Shown: piece by piece, positions 1 through 6,879 of the stretch
Layout of the letters: every line of letters begins with the position of its first letter
Numbering within the stretch: position 1 is the first letter of the stretch
Source of the DNA: UBA9848 sp003454065
GTDB lineage: Bacteria > Spirochaetota > Spirochaetia > Sphaerochaetales > Sphaerochaetaceae
Assembly (NCBI GenBank): GCA_946629155.1
Contig: CAMOXM010000053.1
Location: forward strand, 1-9,317
DNA length: 9,317 nt
Reading direction: 5' to 3'
Position numbers and translations under genes: made by a program
The notes under the pieces: generated by a model
Databases searched by the model: none
What the model was told of the DNA's origin: nothing
The model's input: the letters and a program-made list of their open reading frames with translations, nothing else

Positions 1-304
1 GATAGCAACCATGAGGGGAAGGTACGATGCGCTCAAAAACGAGATAATGAAGCATGAGAAGCTTTTCAATCTGATGCGTCCGCTTCCGTTCAATAGCGGG
101 TATTTCATGAGTTTCGAATTGTGCGAAAGCAAGTCGGACGAATATCAGAAGGAGCTTCTGGAGAAAGACGGCATAGGCGTGATTTCGCTTTTCGGAAAAT
201 ATGTCAGAATCGCATTCTCATCGGTTGACAAATCATGCATGCCCGATCTTGTGGAGATGATCTATGCGAGAGCGAAAGCGTTTTTCGGCTCCGATCGCAA
301 ATAG
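1..304 (+). CDS. PLP-dependent aminotransferase class I/II, C-terminal end (5' truncated)
   Basis: About 100 residues are visible. The reading frame is open to the left edge, so the ATG at 11 is probably internal and the gene starts outside the window. The visible part resembles the small C-terminal domain of fold-type I (aspartate aminotransferase superfamily) enzymes: a 'PFNSGYFMSFEL' strand, a 'GIGVISL' turn, and a 'YVRIAFSSVD' segment. In that family the last carries the arginine that binds the substrate carboxylate. A final helix ('MPDLVEMIYARAKAF') follows. The PLP lysine lies upstream and cannot be checked, and the amino acid substrate cannot be told from this fragment. It ends 18 bases before metK on the same strand, so the two are probably co-transcribed. 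The family call is fairly safe; the specific function is open. Confidence 0.75.
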   Translation, partial: IATMRGRYDALKNEIMKHEKLFNLMRPLPFNSGYFMSFELCESKSDEYQKELLEKDGIGVISLFGKYVRIAFSSVDKSCMPDLVEMIYARAKAFFGSDRK

Positions 305-322
305 TCCGGAAGGTAGGTTGGA

Positions 323-1462
323 ATGAATACTAATAACAAGATTCTGACATCTGAAAGCGTTACGGTCGGACACCCTGACAAAGTCTGCGATTTCATAGCC
401 GACAGCATTCTGGATGCTGTTTTGGAGCGTGATGGGAAGGCGCACGTGGCATGCGAGGTCACGGCGGCATATAATGAGGTTAATGTTTTCGGCGAAATCA
501 CTTCTTCGGCCGGATTGGAAAAGAAGGATTATGAAAACATAGCCAGAAATGCGATAAGGGAAATAGGGTATGTCAAACCCGAATACGTATTCACGGACAA
601 ATGCAAAATCGCAATCAATCTCAAAGAGCAATCCCCCGAAATCAACAGCGGGGTTTGCAAGGACGATGGAGACATAGGGGCGGGAGACCAGGGCTTCATG
701 TTCGGATATGCGACGAACGAGACCCCGAACCTGATGCCATTCGGAATCGATGCGGCGCATAAGCTGAGCAAGAACCTTACGAAGCTTAGAAGAAACGGAG
801 ACCTGCCGTATTTGCGGCCGGACGGTAAAACGCAGGTGACGGTGGAATATGATGACAAAGGCAAGGTTAGATCAGTTCCTGCGATCGTGGTGTCCGCTCA
901 AACCGATGAGAACATTACGATAGAGCAGCTTAAGAAGGATTTGCTGGAAAAACTCGTGCATAAGTCGCTTGATGCGAATCTTCTGAAGAGCACCAGGTTT
1001 TTCATCAATCCCGCCGGCAGGTTCACAATTGGCGGTCCGGCTGCCGATTCCGGGCTCACCGGAAGGAAAATCATGGTCGATACGTATGGTCCGTACTCTC
1101 ATCATGGCGGAGGCTCATTTGCCGGAAAAGACCCGACGAAGGTCGATAGGAGCGCTGCCTACATGCTTAGGAGGATCGCCAAGAACATAGTTCATCATGG
1201 CCTTGCTGAAAAGGCGGAGCTTCAGGTTTCGTATTCGATAGGCGTTGCGGAACCAGTCAGTTTTTGCATAGACACTTTCGGAACGGGCAAATTCAGCGAT
1301 TCCGAGATTTTGGAAAAAGTTCGTTCGTTCTACAGCTTGAAGCCTCGTGATATAATAGGTTTTCTGGGACTGGACAAGCCTCAATTCGCGAGAGTCAACG
1401 ACGGAGGTTCCTTCGGCAATGATTTCGAAGCCCCATGGGAACTCATAGATAAGGATTTCTGA
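323..1462 (+). CDS. metK: S-adenosylmethionine synthetase (methionine adenosyltransferase)
   Basis: This cytoplasmic enzyme makes S-adenosylmethionine from methionine and ATP, releasing phosphate and diphosphate. At 379 residues it is close to the usual 380-400. Family signatures are present in order: 'GHPDKVCD' near residue 17 (ATP-binding histidine and Mg-binding aspartate), 'GAGDQGFMFGYA' in the first third, and the glycine-rich 'GGGSFAGKDPTKVDRSAAY' loop near residue 265, whose lysine and aspartate bind phosphate and metal. The start has a purine-rich site (GGAAGGTAGG) just upstream and gives the normal MetK N-terminus. It lies 18 bases after the aminotransferase, and its TGA overlaps the ATG of the molybdenum hydroxylase by one base, so the three are probably one operon. 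The pairing with a molybdenum hydroxylase is unusual. It could supply SAM to radical SAM enzymes such as MoaA in cofactor synthesis, but that is only inference. Confidence 0.97.
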   Translation: MNTNNKILTSESVTVGHPDKVCDFIADSILDAVLERDGKAHVACEVTAAYNEVNVFGEITSSAGLEKKDYENIARNAIREIGYVKPEYVFTDKCKIAINLKEQSPEINSGVCKDDGDIGAGDQGFMFGYATNETPNLMPFGIDAAHKLSKNLTKLRRNGDLPYLRPDGKTQVTVEYDDKGKVRSVPAIVVSAQTDENITIEQLKKDLLEKLVHKSLDANLLKSTRFFINPAGRFTIGGPAADSGLTGRKIMVDTYGPYSHHGGGSFAGKDPTKVDRSAAYMLRRIAKNIVHHGLAEKAELQVSYSIGVAEPVSFCIDTFGTGKFSDSEILEKVRSFYSLKPRDIIGFLGLDKPQFARVNDGGSFGNDFEAPWELIDKDF

Positions 1463-4400
1463 TGAACATTTTAGTCAATGGGAAGATGCGCTCGGTCTGC
1501 AAAGACATGAAGCTTTTGCGCTTCTTGCGCGACTATCTTCATCTCACATCAGTCAAGGATGGCTGCTCTCAAGGCGCTTGCGGCACATGCACGGTGATTG
1601 TCGGCGGCAAGCCGACGAGGTCTTGCAGCATTTTGCTAAGCGAAGTCGAAGGCAGGGAGGTAATCACCGAAGAGGGTTTGAGCGACAGGGAAAGGGAAGT
1701 CTATTCCCACTCGTTCGCAAGAGCTGGGGCTGTCCAATGCGGATTCTGCATTCCCGGAATGATAATGTGCGCGAAAGCGCTTTTGGACGAGAATGGCAAC
1801 CCATCTGAAAAGGATATCAGGCATGCCATCAGAAACAACATCTGCCGCTGCACCGGCTATAGGAAAATCGTCGATGCCATATTTCTCGCCGCTTCCATTT
1901 TCAGAAACGATGCGAAGATAAGAAATGACAGCCTTTGGAAAGTCGGTAGCAGCGTCATAAAAGCCGATGCTGTTTCCAAAGCCATGGGAAAAGCTGTTTA
2001 TCCGGACGACATCTATATCGAAGGCATGCTTCACGCTGTCGCCTTGCGTTCTGCGCATCCAAGCGCCAAAGTGCTGAATATAGACGTTTCGAATGCTGAA
2101 AAAGCCAAAGGCGTGGAAGCCGTATATACCGCATCGGATGTGCCAGGGACCATTATGGTGGGGCATTTGAAGCGGGATTGGCCTGCCTTCATAGGAGAAG
2201 GAGAGGTCACGAATTATCTTGGCGACGTAATAGCAATTGTCGCGGCTGATACTTACGACAACGCAAAGAGCGCAAGCGCTTTGATCAAAGTGGAATATGA
2301 GGTCTTGCCTCCCATAGCGACTTTGGAAGATGCATCCGCCCAAGATGCCAGAAAAGTTCATGCTGATAATCCCCAAGGCAATCTTCTGGGTTTCGTTTGC
2401 GTTGACAGGGGAGATGTGGATGAAGCGTTGTCGAAAGCCGATTTCATTTTGAAGGAGCATTACAGCACGCCCATAACCGAACATGCTTTCCTAGAGCCTG
2501 AAGCCGCAGTTGCCGTTCCTTTGGACAATGGCGGCGTCAGGATATATTCCTCCGATCAGGGCGTTTATGATACGAGGCGCGAGACCGCGCCTTTCCTCGG
2601 TATTCCGGAAGAAATGGTCGAGGTCGAGAATTGCTGCGTAGGCGGCGGGTTCGGCGGCAAGGAGGATGTGTCAGTCCAGCATTATGCCGCGCTCGTCGCA
2701 TTCAAGCTCAGACGTCCATGCAAGATGAAGCTCACACGGGATGAAAGCCTTGTGGTTCATCCGAAGAGGCATCCGATGGAAATGGACTTCACGCTCGGTT
2801 GCGATAAGACGGGCAGAATAGTCGCTCTCGATGCCAAAGTCGTTGCGGATACGGGAGCTTACGCATCGCTGGGGATGCCGGTTCTCCAAAGGGCATGCAC
2901 TCATGCGGCAGGGCCGTACGCTTATGAGAACTTCAGGATAGAGGGCAAGGCCTATTACACCAACAATCCGCCTGCGGGCGCGTTTCGCGGCTTCGGGGTT
3001 ACGCAGACTTGCTTTGCAATGGAAAGCATGCTCAATCATATTGCAGATGAGATAGGGATAAGTCATTACGAGATAAGGCATCTGAACGCCGTCCGACCGG
3101 GGCAGAGCCTTCCCAACGGACAAATCGTCGGCAACGATACCGGACTCGTAGAGGCGCTTGAAGCTGTCAAGGACGATTACGAGAGCAGTGCGCTTTCGGG
3201 AATCGCTTGCGCCATGAAGAATGCCGGCGTGGGAGTAGGATTGCCGGATTACGGCAGGGTCAGACTTGAAGTGAAAGGTGGCAAAGTCGTAATACATTCT
3301 GCCGCCTCGGATTTGGGGCAAGGCGTCTATACCGTTATGAAGCAAATTGTCTGCGATGCCGCGTCATTGCCTGCCGATATGGTGGAATACGAAGCTGCCA
3401 ATTCTTATGATGCGCCGGATAGCGGCACCTCCTCCGGTTCGCGTCATACTACCGTCACGGGAGAGGCGGCGCGCAGGGCGGCTGCGGAACTTGCAAAAGC
3501 GCTGGGTTGCCGAGAAAAAGACAATGCTTCATCGAAAAAGTCCCTGTCTGATTTGGAAGGACAATGCTTTTATGCCGAATACTTGGCGGAAACGGATCCG
3601 TTCGGCTCCGACCTGCCGCACCCGAAAAGCCATGTTGCTTATGGCTATGCGGTTCAAGTCGCGGTTCTAGATGAGAAAACGCATAAGATAGATAGGATAA
3701 TCGCTGCTCATGATGTCGGAAAGGCGATAAACAAAGTAAACGTCGAGGGTCAGATAGAAGGCGGAGTGGTTATGGGCATCGGCTATACGCTGCGCGAGGA
3801 TTACATAGTCAGGCAAGGCGTTCCGGATGTCAAATACGGCTCCTTGGGTCTTTTCAGAGCGGATGAGCTTCCTGACATAGTTCCGCGAATCATAGAAAAG
3901 GAAGGCCTTGATGTCGCTTGCGGAGCGAAGGGAATAGGCGAAATCGTGTGCATACCGACCGCTCCTGCGATTGCGGATGCGTATTACAGGCTTGATGGAG
4001 AAAAAAGGTTTTCGCTGCCTTTGATCAACACTCCGTACGAGAAGGAGCAGAAAAGCCAGGTGATAAAGCGCAGCTTCAGGACCTTAGTCGTTGGAAAGGG
4101 ACCGAGATGCATAGGATGCCTTGAATGCATGAGAGCCTGTTCCCTCACATATTTCAATACGGAAAAGCGCGACAAGGCTTTTCTTCAAGTTCGCGAGAAA
4201 AGGGGCAAGGGGCTGACCAGCGGAATGGACGACATAGTGATAGCGCGTCCTGTCGTATGCATCCAATGCGGAAAGTGCGCAAGCGCCTGCCCGATAGGAG
4301 CCATCAAGAAAAACCGTTTCGGCATTTACATAATCGATGTGAAAATGTGCACGAATTGCGGCAAGTGCCGCGAGGCTTGTCCGTTCTCGCTCATCGTCGA

Positions 4401-4500
4401 GGACGAGGTCAATCATGTTTCCAAAAAGTGCATAGCTTGCGGAAAATGCGCCAAGGCTTGTCCGATGGGTGTGCTCAGCATCAATTCCGGCGATTGTTAG
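1462..4500 (+). CDS. Fused xanthine dehydrogenase-type molybdenum hydroxylase with polyferredoxin tail
   Basis: A 1012-residue xanthine dehydrogenase-family protein with three parts. Residues 1-150 are a CoxS/XdhC-like domain with two [2Fe-2S] clusters (C35, C40, C43, C55; and C93, C96, C128, C130). Residues about 165-860 are the molybdopterin-binding domain, with GGGFGGKE at 394-401, AFRGFG at 507-512 and GAKGIGE at 821-827. By alignment to bovine xanthine oxidase, E401, R509 and E827 match Glu802, Arg880 and the catalytic base Glu1261, which favours a purine substrate. Residues about 880-1005 carry four CxxCxxCxxxC motifs (C883-893, C933-943, C963-973, C990-1000), enough for four [4Fe-4S] clusters. 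There is no FAD domain and no FAD-subunit gene beside it, so electrons probably leave through the tail to a ferredoxin-type partner rather than NAD. No signal peptide is seen, so it is probably cytoplasmic. The ATG overlaps the metK stop, indicating translational coupling. It resembles the fused [2Fe-2S]-Mo architecture of selenium-dependent xanthine dehydrogenases, but no selenium genes are visible. Confidence 0.9.
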   Translation: MNILVNGKMRSVCKDMKLLRFLRDYLHLTSVKDGCSQGACGTCTVIVGGKPTRSCSILLSEVEGREVITEEGLSDREREVYSHSFARAGAVQCGFCIPGMIMCAKALLDENGNPSEKDIRHAIRNNICRCTGYRKIVDAIFLAASIFRNDAKIRNDSLWKVGSSVIKADAVSKAMGKAVYPDDIYIEGMLHAVALRSAHPSAKVLNIDVSNAEKAKGVEAVYTASDVPGTIMVGHLKRDWPAFIGEGEVTNYLGDVIAIVAADTYDNAKSASALIKVEYEVLPPIATLEDASAQDARKVHADNPQGNLLGFVCVDRGDVDEALSKADFILKEHYSTPITEHAFLEPEAAVAVPLDNGGVRIYSSDQGVYDTRRETAPFLGIPEEMVEVENCCVGGGFGGKEDVSVQHYAALVAFKLRRPCKMKLTRDESLVVHPKRHPMEMDFTLGCDKTGRIVALDAKVVADTGAYASLGMPVLQRACTHAAGPYAYENFRIEGKAYYTNNPPAGAFRGFGVTQTCFAMESMLNHIADEIGISHYEIRHLNAVRPGQSLPNGQIVGNDTGLVEALEAVKDDYESSALSGIACAMKNAGVGVGLPDYGRVRLEVKGGKVVIHSAASDLGQGVYTVMKQIVCDAASLPADMVEYEAANSYDAPDSGTSSGSRHTTVTGEAARRAAAELAKALGCREKDNASSKKSLSDLEGQCFYAEYLAETDPFGSDLPHPKSHVAYGYAVQVAVLDEKTHKIDRIIAAHDVGKAINKVNVEGQIEGGVVMGIGYTLREDYIVRQGVPDVKYGSLGLFRADELPDIVPRIIEKEGLDVACGAKGIGEIVCIPTAPAIADAYYRLDGEKRFSLPLINTPYEKEQKSQVIKRSFRTLVVGKGPRCIGCLECMRACSLTYFNTEKRDKAFLQVREKRGKGLTSGMDDIVIARPVVCIQCGKCASACPIGAIKKNRFGIYIIDVKMCTNCGKCREACPFSLIVEDEVNHVSKKCIACGKCAKACPMGVLSINSGDC

Positions 4501-4729
4501 AAGTGCTCTGAATGTCTGTTACGGAAATTTCCTTATTGTATTCGTCTGCTATGTAGTCGGGGCCATTGCACCAGAAGGCGGTGCGTTCGTCGAAGAGCAT
4601 TTTAGCTGTTTCTGATTTTATAAAGCTGTCGAATGCTTCTATCGGCGGTATTTTTTTCTGCTCTGCGATTGTTTTACACACCATAGCTGCTAGTAGCTCC
4701 ATGCCGTATTCGTATTGACTTAGTGTCAT
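4481..4729 (-). CDS. Small hypothetical protein, third gene of the DUF3791/DUF3990 cassette
   Basis: 82 residues, mostly helical, with no transmembrane segment. I recognise no named domain, but small proteins with a 'DERTAFWCNGPDYIADEY'-like segment are, from memory, common partners next to DUF3990 genes. The ATG follows the TGA of the DUF3990 gene with no gap. A strong TGGAGGG ribosome binding site lies inside the last codons of that gene, so the start is well supported and co-translation likely. The last 20 bases overlap the end of the convergent molybdenum hydroxylase gene. The final residues (STSNNRRN) are read from a short repeat plus the hydroxylase antisense strand, so the original C-terminus may have been replaced. 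Role unknown; antitoxin or accessory subunit is a guess from context. Confidence 0.7.
   Translation of the reverse strand: MTLSQYEYGMELLAAMVCKTIAEQKKIPPIEAFDSFIKSETAKMLFDERTAFWCNGPDYIADEYNKEISVTDIQSTSNNRRN
4497..4506. repeat. Partial copy of the 97-bp element's terminal repeat
   Basis: The ten bases TTAGAAGTGC are identical to the inner ten bases of the right terminal repeat of the element at 5551-5647, in the same orientation. They contain the stop codon of the molybdenum hydroxylase gene and part of the last codons of the convergent small gene. The two copies bracket the three-gene DUF cassette as direct repeats, which could mark an insertion or recombination boundary. A ten-base match could still be chance. 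Confidence 0.35.
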
Positions 4730-5302
4730 TCAACCCTCCAGTTCTATAGTTTTGAAGTCCTTGAAATGAAGATTTATGATGGCTTTTTCCGATCTGAAGC
4801 AAACTTGGTCGTAGAGTTTGTTTGGAAGGAGGAGTCTTATGGCGATATTATCAGCTTCAAACGAACCGATTTTGCCATAAAGGCCGTTCATATATGCAGT
4901 AAGAACTTGATTTGTGGAATCGTTTGCGATTTTTCCAGCGATGATATCGTAGTTACGCCATTTCTCCAGATCTTCTTTCAGCATTCCATTTTTTCTGTGT
5001 GCAACAATGCAGTGAAGCCAATGTTTGTCGCTTGATTTGAATTCAAAATAATTGATAGCGTTGGCTGTGTCCGCTTTGTATTCAAAGACGGATACGTACC
5101 CTTTCTTCGGATTTATTTTTTCAATATGGTTTTTCAGTGCTTTTCCTATTGCGGTTCTGATGAAACGGCATGCTTGGTCATAATTTGTGGTTGCATAAAA
5201 GTCTTTGCCGAAATCTTTTCCGTTTGCGCAGAGTGATAAATCTATCTTATCAACTACGGTGTGGCTTGCATGATACAATTCCGTCCCATCGGTTAAAATC
5301 AT
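4730..5302 (-). CDS. DUF3990-family protein, putative ADP-ribosyltransferase-like toxin
   Basis: 190 residues. The N-terminus 'LYHASHTVVDKIDLS' followed by 'GKDFGKDFYATT' (H11, Y36), the middle 'NYDIIAGKIANDST' (residues 117-130) and the C-terminal 'YDQVCFRSEKAI' (164-175) match the pattern I know for DUF3990. From memory this family is placed in the ADP-ribosyltransferase superfamily; the H and Y then correspond to NAD-binding residues of the PARP-like core, and the third catalytic residue would lie in the C-terminal motif. The protein is soluble with no signal peptide. Its ATG overlaps the stop of the upstream DUF3791-like gene by four bases (ATGA), and GGAG lies seven bases before the ATG. 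The overlapping operon with two small proteins suggests a toxin-antitoxin or defence unit with this as the effector. The target is unknown. Confidence 0.8.
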   Translation of the reverse strand: MILTDGTELYHASHTVVDKIDLSLCANGKDFGKDFYATTNYDQACRFIRTAIGKALKNHIEKINPKKGYVSVFEYKADTANAINYFEFKSSDKHWLHCIVAHRKNGMLKEDLEKWRNYDIIAGKIANDSTNQVLTAYMNGLYGKIGSFEADNIAIRLLLPNKLYDQVCFRSEKAIINLHFKDFKTIELEG

Positions 5303-5535
5303 ATCTTCGCTCCAATGCTATCAAGGTAGCTTTCTATATCTGAAAGGTTCGCATCGTCACCCTGAATATGAAAAAAGCCATAGCAGGTTTCTATGTAATC
5401 GTAAACCTTGTATTTGTTGAAGATTTCGCTGCATTTTTTTTCGTCAAGGTTCCATTTGTCTTGAGCTAGTCGAAATAAACGTATTTGAATCAGCAGCAAA
5501 TCATCCGCTTGTTTTTCTTCGATTGATTCGTTCAT
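5299..5535 (-). CDS. DUF3791-like small protein, first gene of the cassette
   Basis: 78 residues from the chosen ATG. The pattern of an N-terminal helix, 'CSEIFNKYKVYDYIETCYGFFHIQG' (split here as CSEIFNKYKV and YDYIETCYGFFHIQG) and a final 'LSDIESYLDSIG' fits DUF3791, whose genes often precede DUF3990 genes. A GTG seven codons upstream (5554-5556) is in frame, but it lies inside the terminal repeat of the 97-bp element. The ATG at 5535 has an AGGAAA site six bases before it, so I take the ATG. The stop overlaps the DUF3990 start by four bases. As first gene of the cassette and a small soluble protein it could be the antitoxin, but nothing in the sequence proves this. Family call is from memory of the pattern. 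Confidence 0.75.
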   Translation of the reverse strand: MNESIEEKQADDLLLIQIRLFRLAQDKWNLDEKKCSEIFNKYKVYDYIETCYGFFHIQGDDANLSDIESYLDSIGAKI

Positions 5536-5550
5536 AATCAGTTTCCTGTA

Positions 5551-5647
5551 GGGCACTTCTAAAAAACCTGCTGTTCAAAGATGCCCGCGGCTTTCCGGCC
5601 GAAAAGGCATCTGGTAGGTTCGGACTCTGAGGTTTTTAGAAGTGCCT
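5551..5647. mobile_element. 97-bp MITE-like inverted-repeat element
   Basis: The left end GGCACTTCTAAAAAACC (5552-5568) is the reverse complement of the right end at 5631-5646 apart from one extra A. With one mismatched outer base on each side, the unit is flanked by TA at 5549-5550 and 5648-5649, the target duplication typical of IS630/Tc1-mariner-type elements. Inside, GATGCC (5580-5585) pairs with GGCATC (5606-5611), and CGGC (5588-5591) with GCCG (5598-5601), giving a nested hairpin. No coding capacity. It lies between the candidate -10 and the ATG of the DUF3791-like gene, so it would form the leader of that transcript. It could be a non-autonomous transposable element or a hairpin regulator; no transposase is present in the window. 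Confidence 0.65.
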
Positions 5648-5654
5648 TATAATT

Positions 5655-5663
5655 AATATAGCA
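5655..5663 (-). promoter_or_regulatory. Candidate extended -10 promoter of the DUF3791/DUF3990 cassette
   Basis: On the minus strand the sequence reads TGCTATATT, an extended -10 (TGn then TATATT, 5 of 6 to consensus). No good -35 is seen at the usual distance, which extended -10 promoters can tolerate. Transcription would begin close to the right edge of the 97-bp element, placing the whole element in the 5' leader. Confidence 0.35.
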
Positions 5664-5690
5664 CGAATCCGATGGAAATTCTATATGAAT

Positions 5691-5726
5691 GATTGAAAAC
5701 GAGATTGAAAACGAGCGATTGAAAAC
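5691..5726. repeat. Three copies of GATTGAAAAC
   Basis: GATTGAAAAC occurs at 5691-5700, 5703-5712 and 5717-5726, separated by GA and CGAG/AGCG-type linkers of two and four bases. The array sits just past the 3' end of the broken ddl gene and before the DUF cassette promoter. It may be a slippage-made tandem repeat or a binding-site cluster. Confidence 0.6.
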
Positions 5727-5736
5727 AGGTAGCTTT

Positions 5737-6775
5737 CTAAATGGTTCCGCTGGTGCGTAAGGCGGATTTCGCTTCGAATTGGGCGTACGCTTCGTCGAAT
5801 AGCATATCCAATAATTCGGCAAAGCCTAGGCCGGAGCAATTGCACATCCTCGGAAATATGCTGGTTGCAGTAAACCCCGGAATCGCGTTTATCTCGTTCA
5901 AATAGATTTTCCGTCATTGCGATCCATGAAGAAGTCCACGCGTGCGAAACCCGATGCGTTCACGACCGAATAAGCCTTCAGCGCCATGTCACGTATCTCG
6001 GCGGCTTGTTTGTCGGAAAGCGGAGCGGGAATTTTGAATTCTACGTCATCGTGATTGTGGTATTTCGTATTGTAATCCAAAAATGAGGTTTGTGCTCATG
6101 GATTGCTTTCTCGACAAGCACTTTGTTGTCCCATAGAAAGGCCGAGTCGATAGCGGATGAAAACTCGTTTGCATTGTTCGTTAAATATGCGCCAACGCTT
6201 GACCCTGCGCAGCACGGTTTCACGAAGAGCGGAAAGCCCAATGCTCTAACAGCGGAATTTATTTTCGATTCGAACGACTTGCCATTGTTCACATCTGCTT
6301 TGGTTATGCAAATTCCCGGAACTATTGGAAGGCCTGCATTTTGGCATAGGGTTTTGGTTATTTCCTTTTCCATTGTGACGGCAGAGGAAAGCACATTGCA
6401 GCCGACATAGGGGACATCGGCCATTTCAAGCAAGCCCTGAATAGTTCCGTCTTCGTCGTAAGCTCCGTGCAGGAGCGGAAAAGCGACATCAGCCGGAATA
6501 AACCCTTCGTTTGTCTTGAAGGCTCCGTTTTTTCCACCGCCTGGAACGATTGATACGCGCTTGGCTTCATTCGGATGAACCGTAAGAACAGCCTTGTCGT
6601 TTTCTTTTATGCGCTGCAGCTCTATCGGATCTTCTGCATATTATGCACCGTTTTTGGATATCGAGATGAGTTGCACCGTATGCCTTTCACATGCTTTGCG
6701 TGCAACCGATGTCGCACCTTCTAGAGATATTTCGTGCTCGCTTGAGCGTCCGCCGTACAAAACCACTATGTTCAT
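5737..6775 (-). pseudogene. ddl: D-alanine-D-alanine ligase, disrupted (ddl pseudogene)
   Basis: Ddl joins two D-alanines with ATP for peptidoglycan synthesis. The start (ATG 6773-6775, AAAGGAG seven bases upstream) reads 'MNIVVLYGGRSSEHEISLEGA', the typical Ddl N-terminus. After 44 codons there is an in-frame TAA (6641-6643). The same frame then continues with clear Ddl sequence: 'HGAYDEDGTIQGLLEM', 'PYVGCNVLSSAVTMEKE', 'FPLFVKPCCAGSSVGA', 'VLVEKAIHEHK'. Near 6083-6092 about 24 residues of the central ATP-grasp region are missing and the frame shifts to 'FLDYNTKYHNHDDVEFKIPAPL'. A missing A in the run at 5907-5910 shifts it again to 'IYLNEINAIPGFTATSIFPRMC', ending at TAG 5737-5739. 'GGRSSEHE', the ATP-grasp lysine region and 'NEIN' are all recognisable. 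Three independent lesions indicate a dead gene; a sequencing error could explain the homopolymer shift but not all three. A functional ligase should exist elsewhere in the genome. Confidence 0.88.
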
Positions 6776-6827
6776 TTTGCTGCTCCTTTTGGCGTATTGC
6801 TAACCGTTGATTGCTGATTTGCGCGTT

Positions 6828-6856
6828 ACTGTATCATTAAGAGCGATTTCGTTCAA
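6828..6856 (-). promoter_or_regulatory. Candidate promoter of the ddl pseudogene
   Basis: On the minus strand TTGAAC (6851-6856) and TACAGT (6828-6833) are 17 bases apart, each 4 of 6 to the sigma-70/sigma-A consensus. The -10 lies about 50 bases before the ddl start. It is divergent from the candidate promoter of the peptide locus. Confidence 0.35.
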
Positions 6857-6879
6857 AGGGGAGACTCAAAAGAAAGGTG

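Noticed and set aside
1636..2484. 282-codon minus-strand open frame inside the hydroxylase
   Set aside because: It mirrors the codon pattern of the strongly supported plus-strand gene and has no recognisable domain.
5536..5556. Upstream GTG start at 5554-5556 for the DUF3791-like gene
   Set aside because: It lies inside the inverted repeat of the 97-bp element, and the ATG at 5535 has a better ribosome site.
5691..5726. Possible CRISPR array, because GATTGAAA(A)C resembles the end of some CRISPR repeats
   Set aside because: The repeats are ten bases long with two- to four-base gaps. There are no spacers of 25-40 bases and no cas genes.
5681..5917. Open frame of 78 codons on the minus strand
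   Set aside because: It is an out-of-frame reading of the 3' part of the ddl pseudogene, where the correct frame gives a recognisable Ddl C-terminus.
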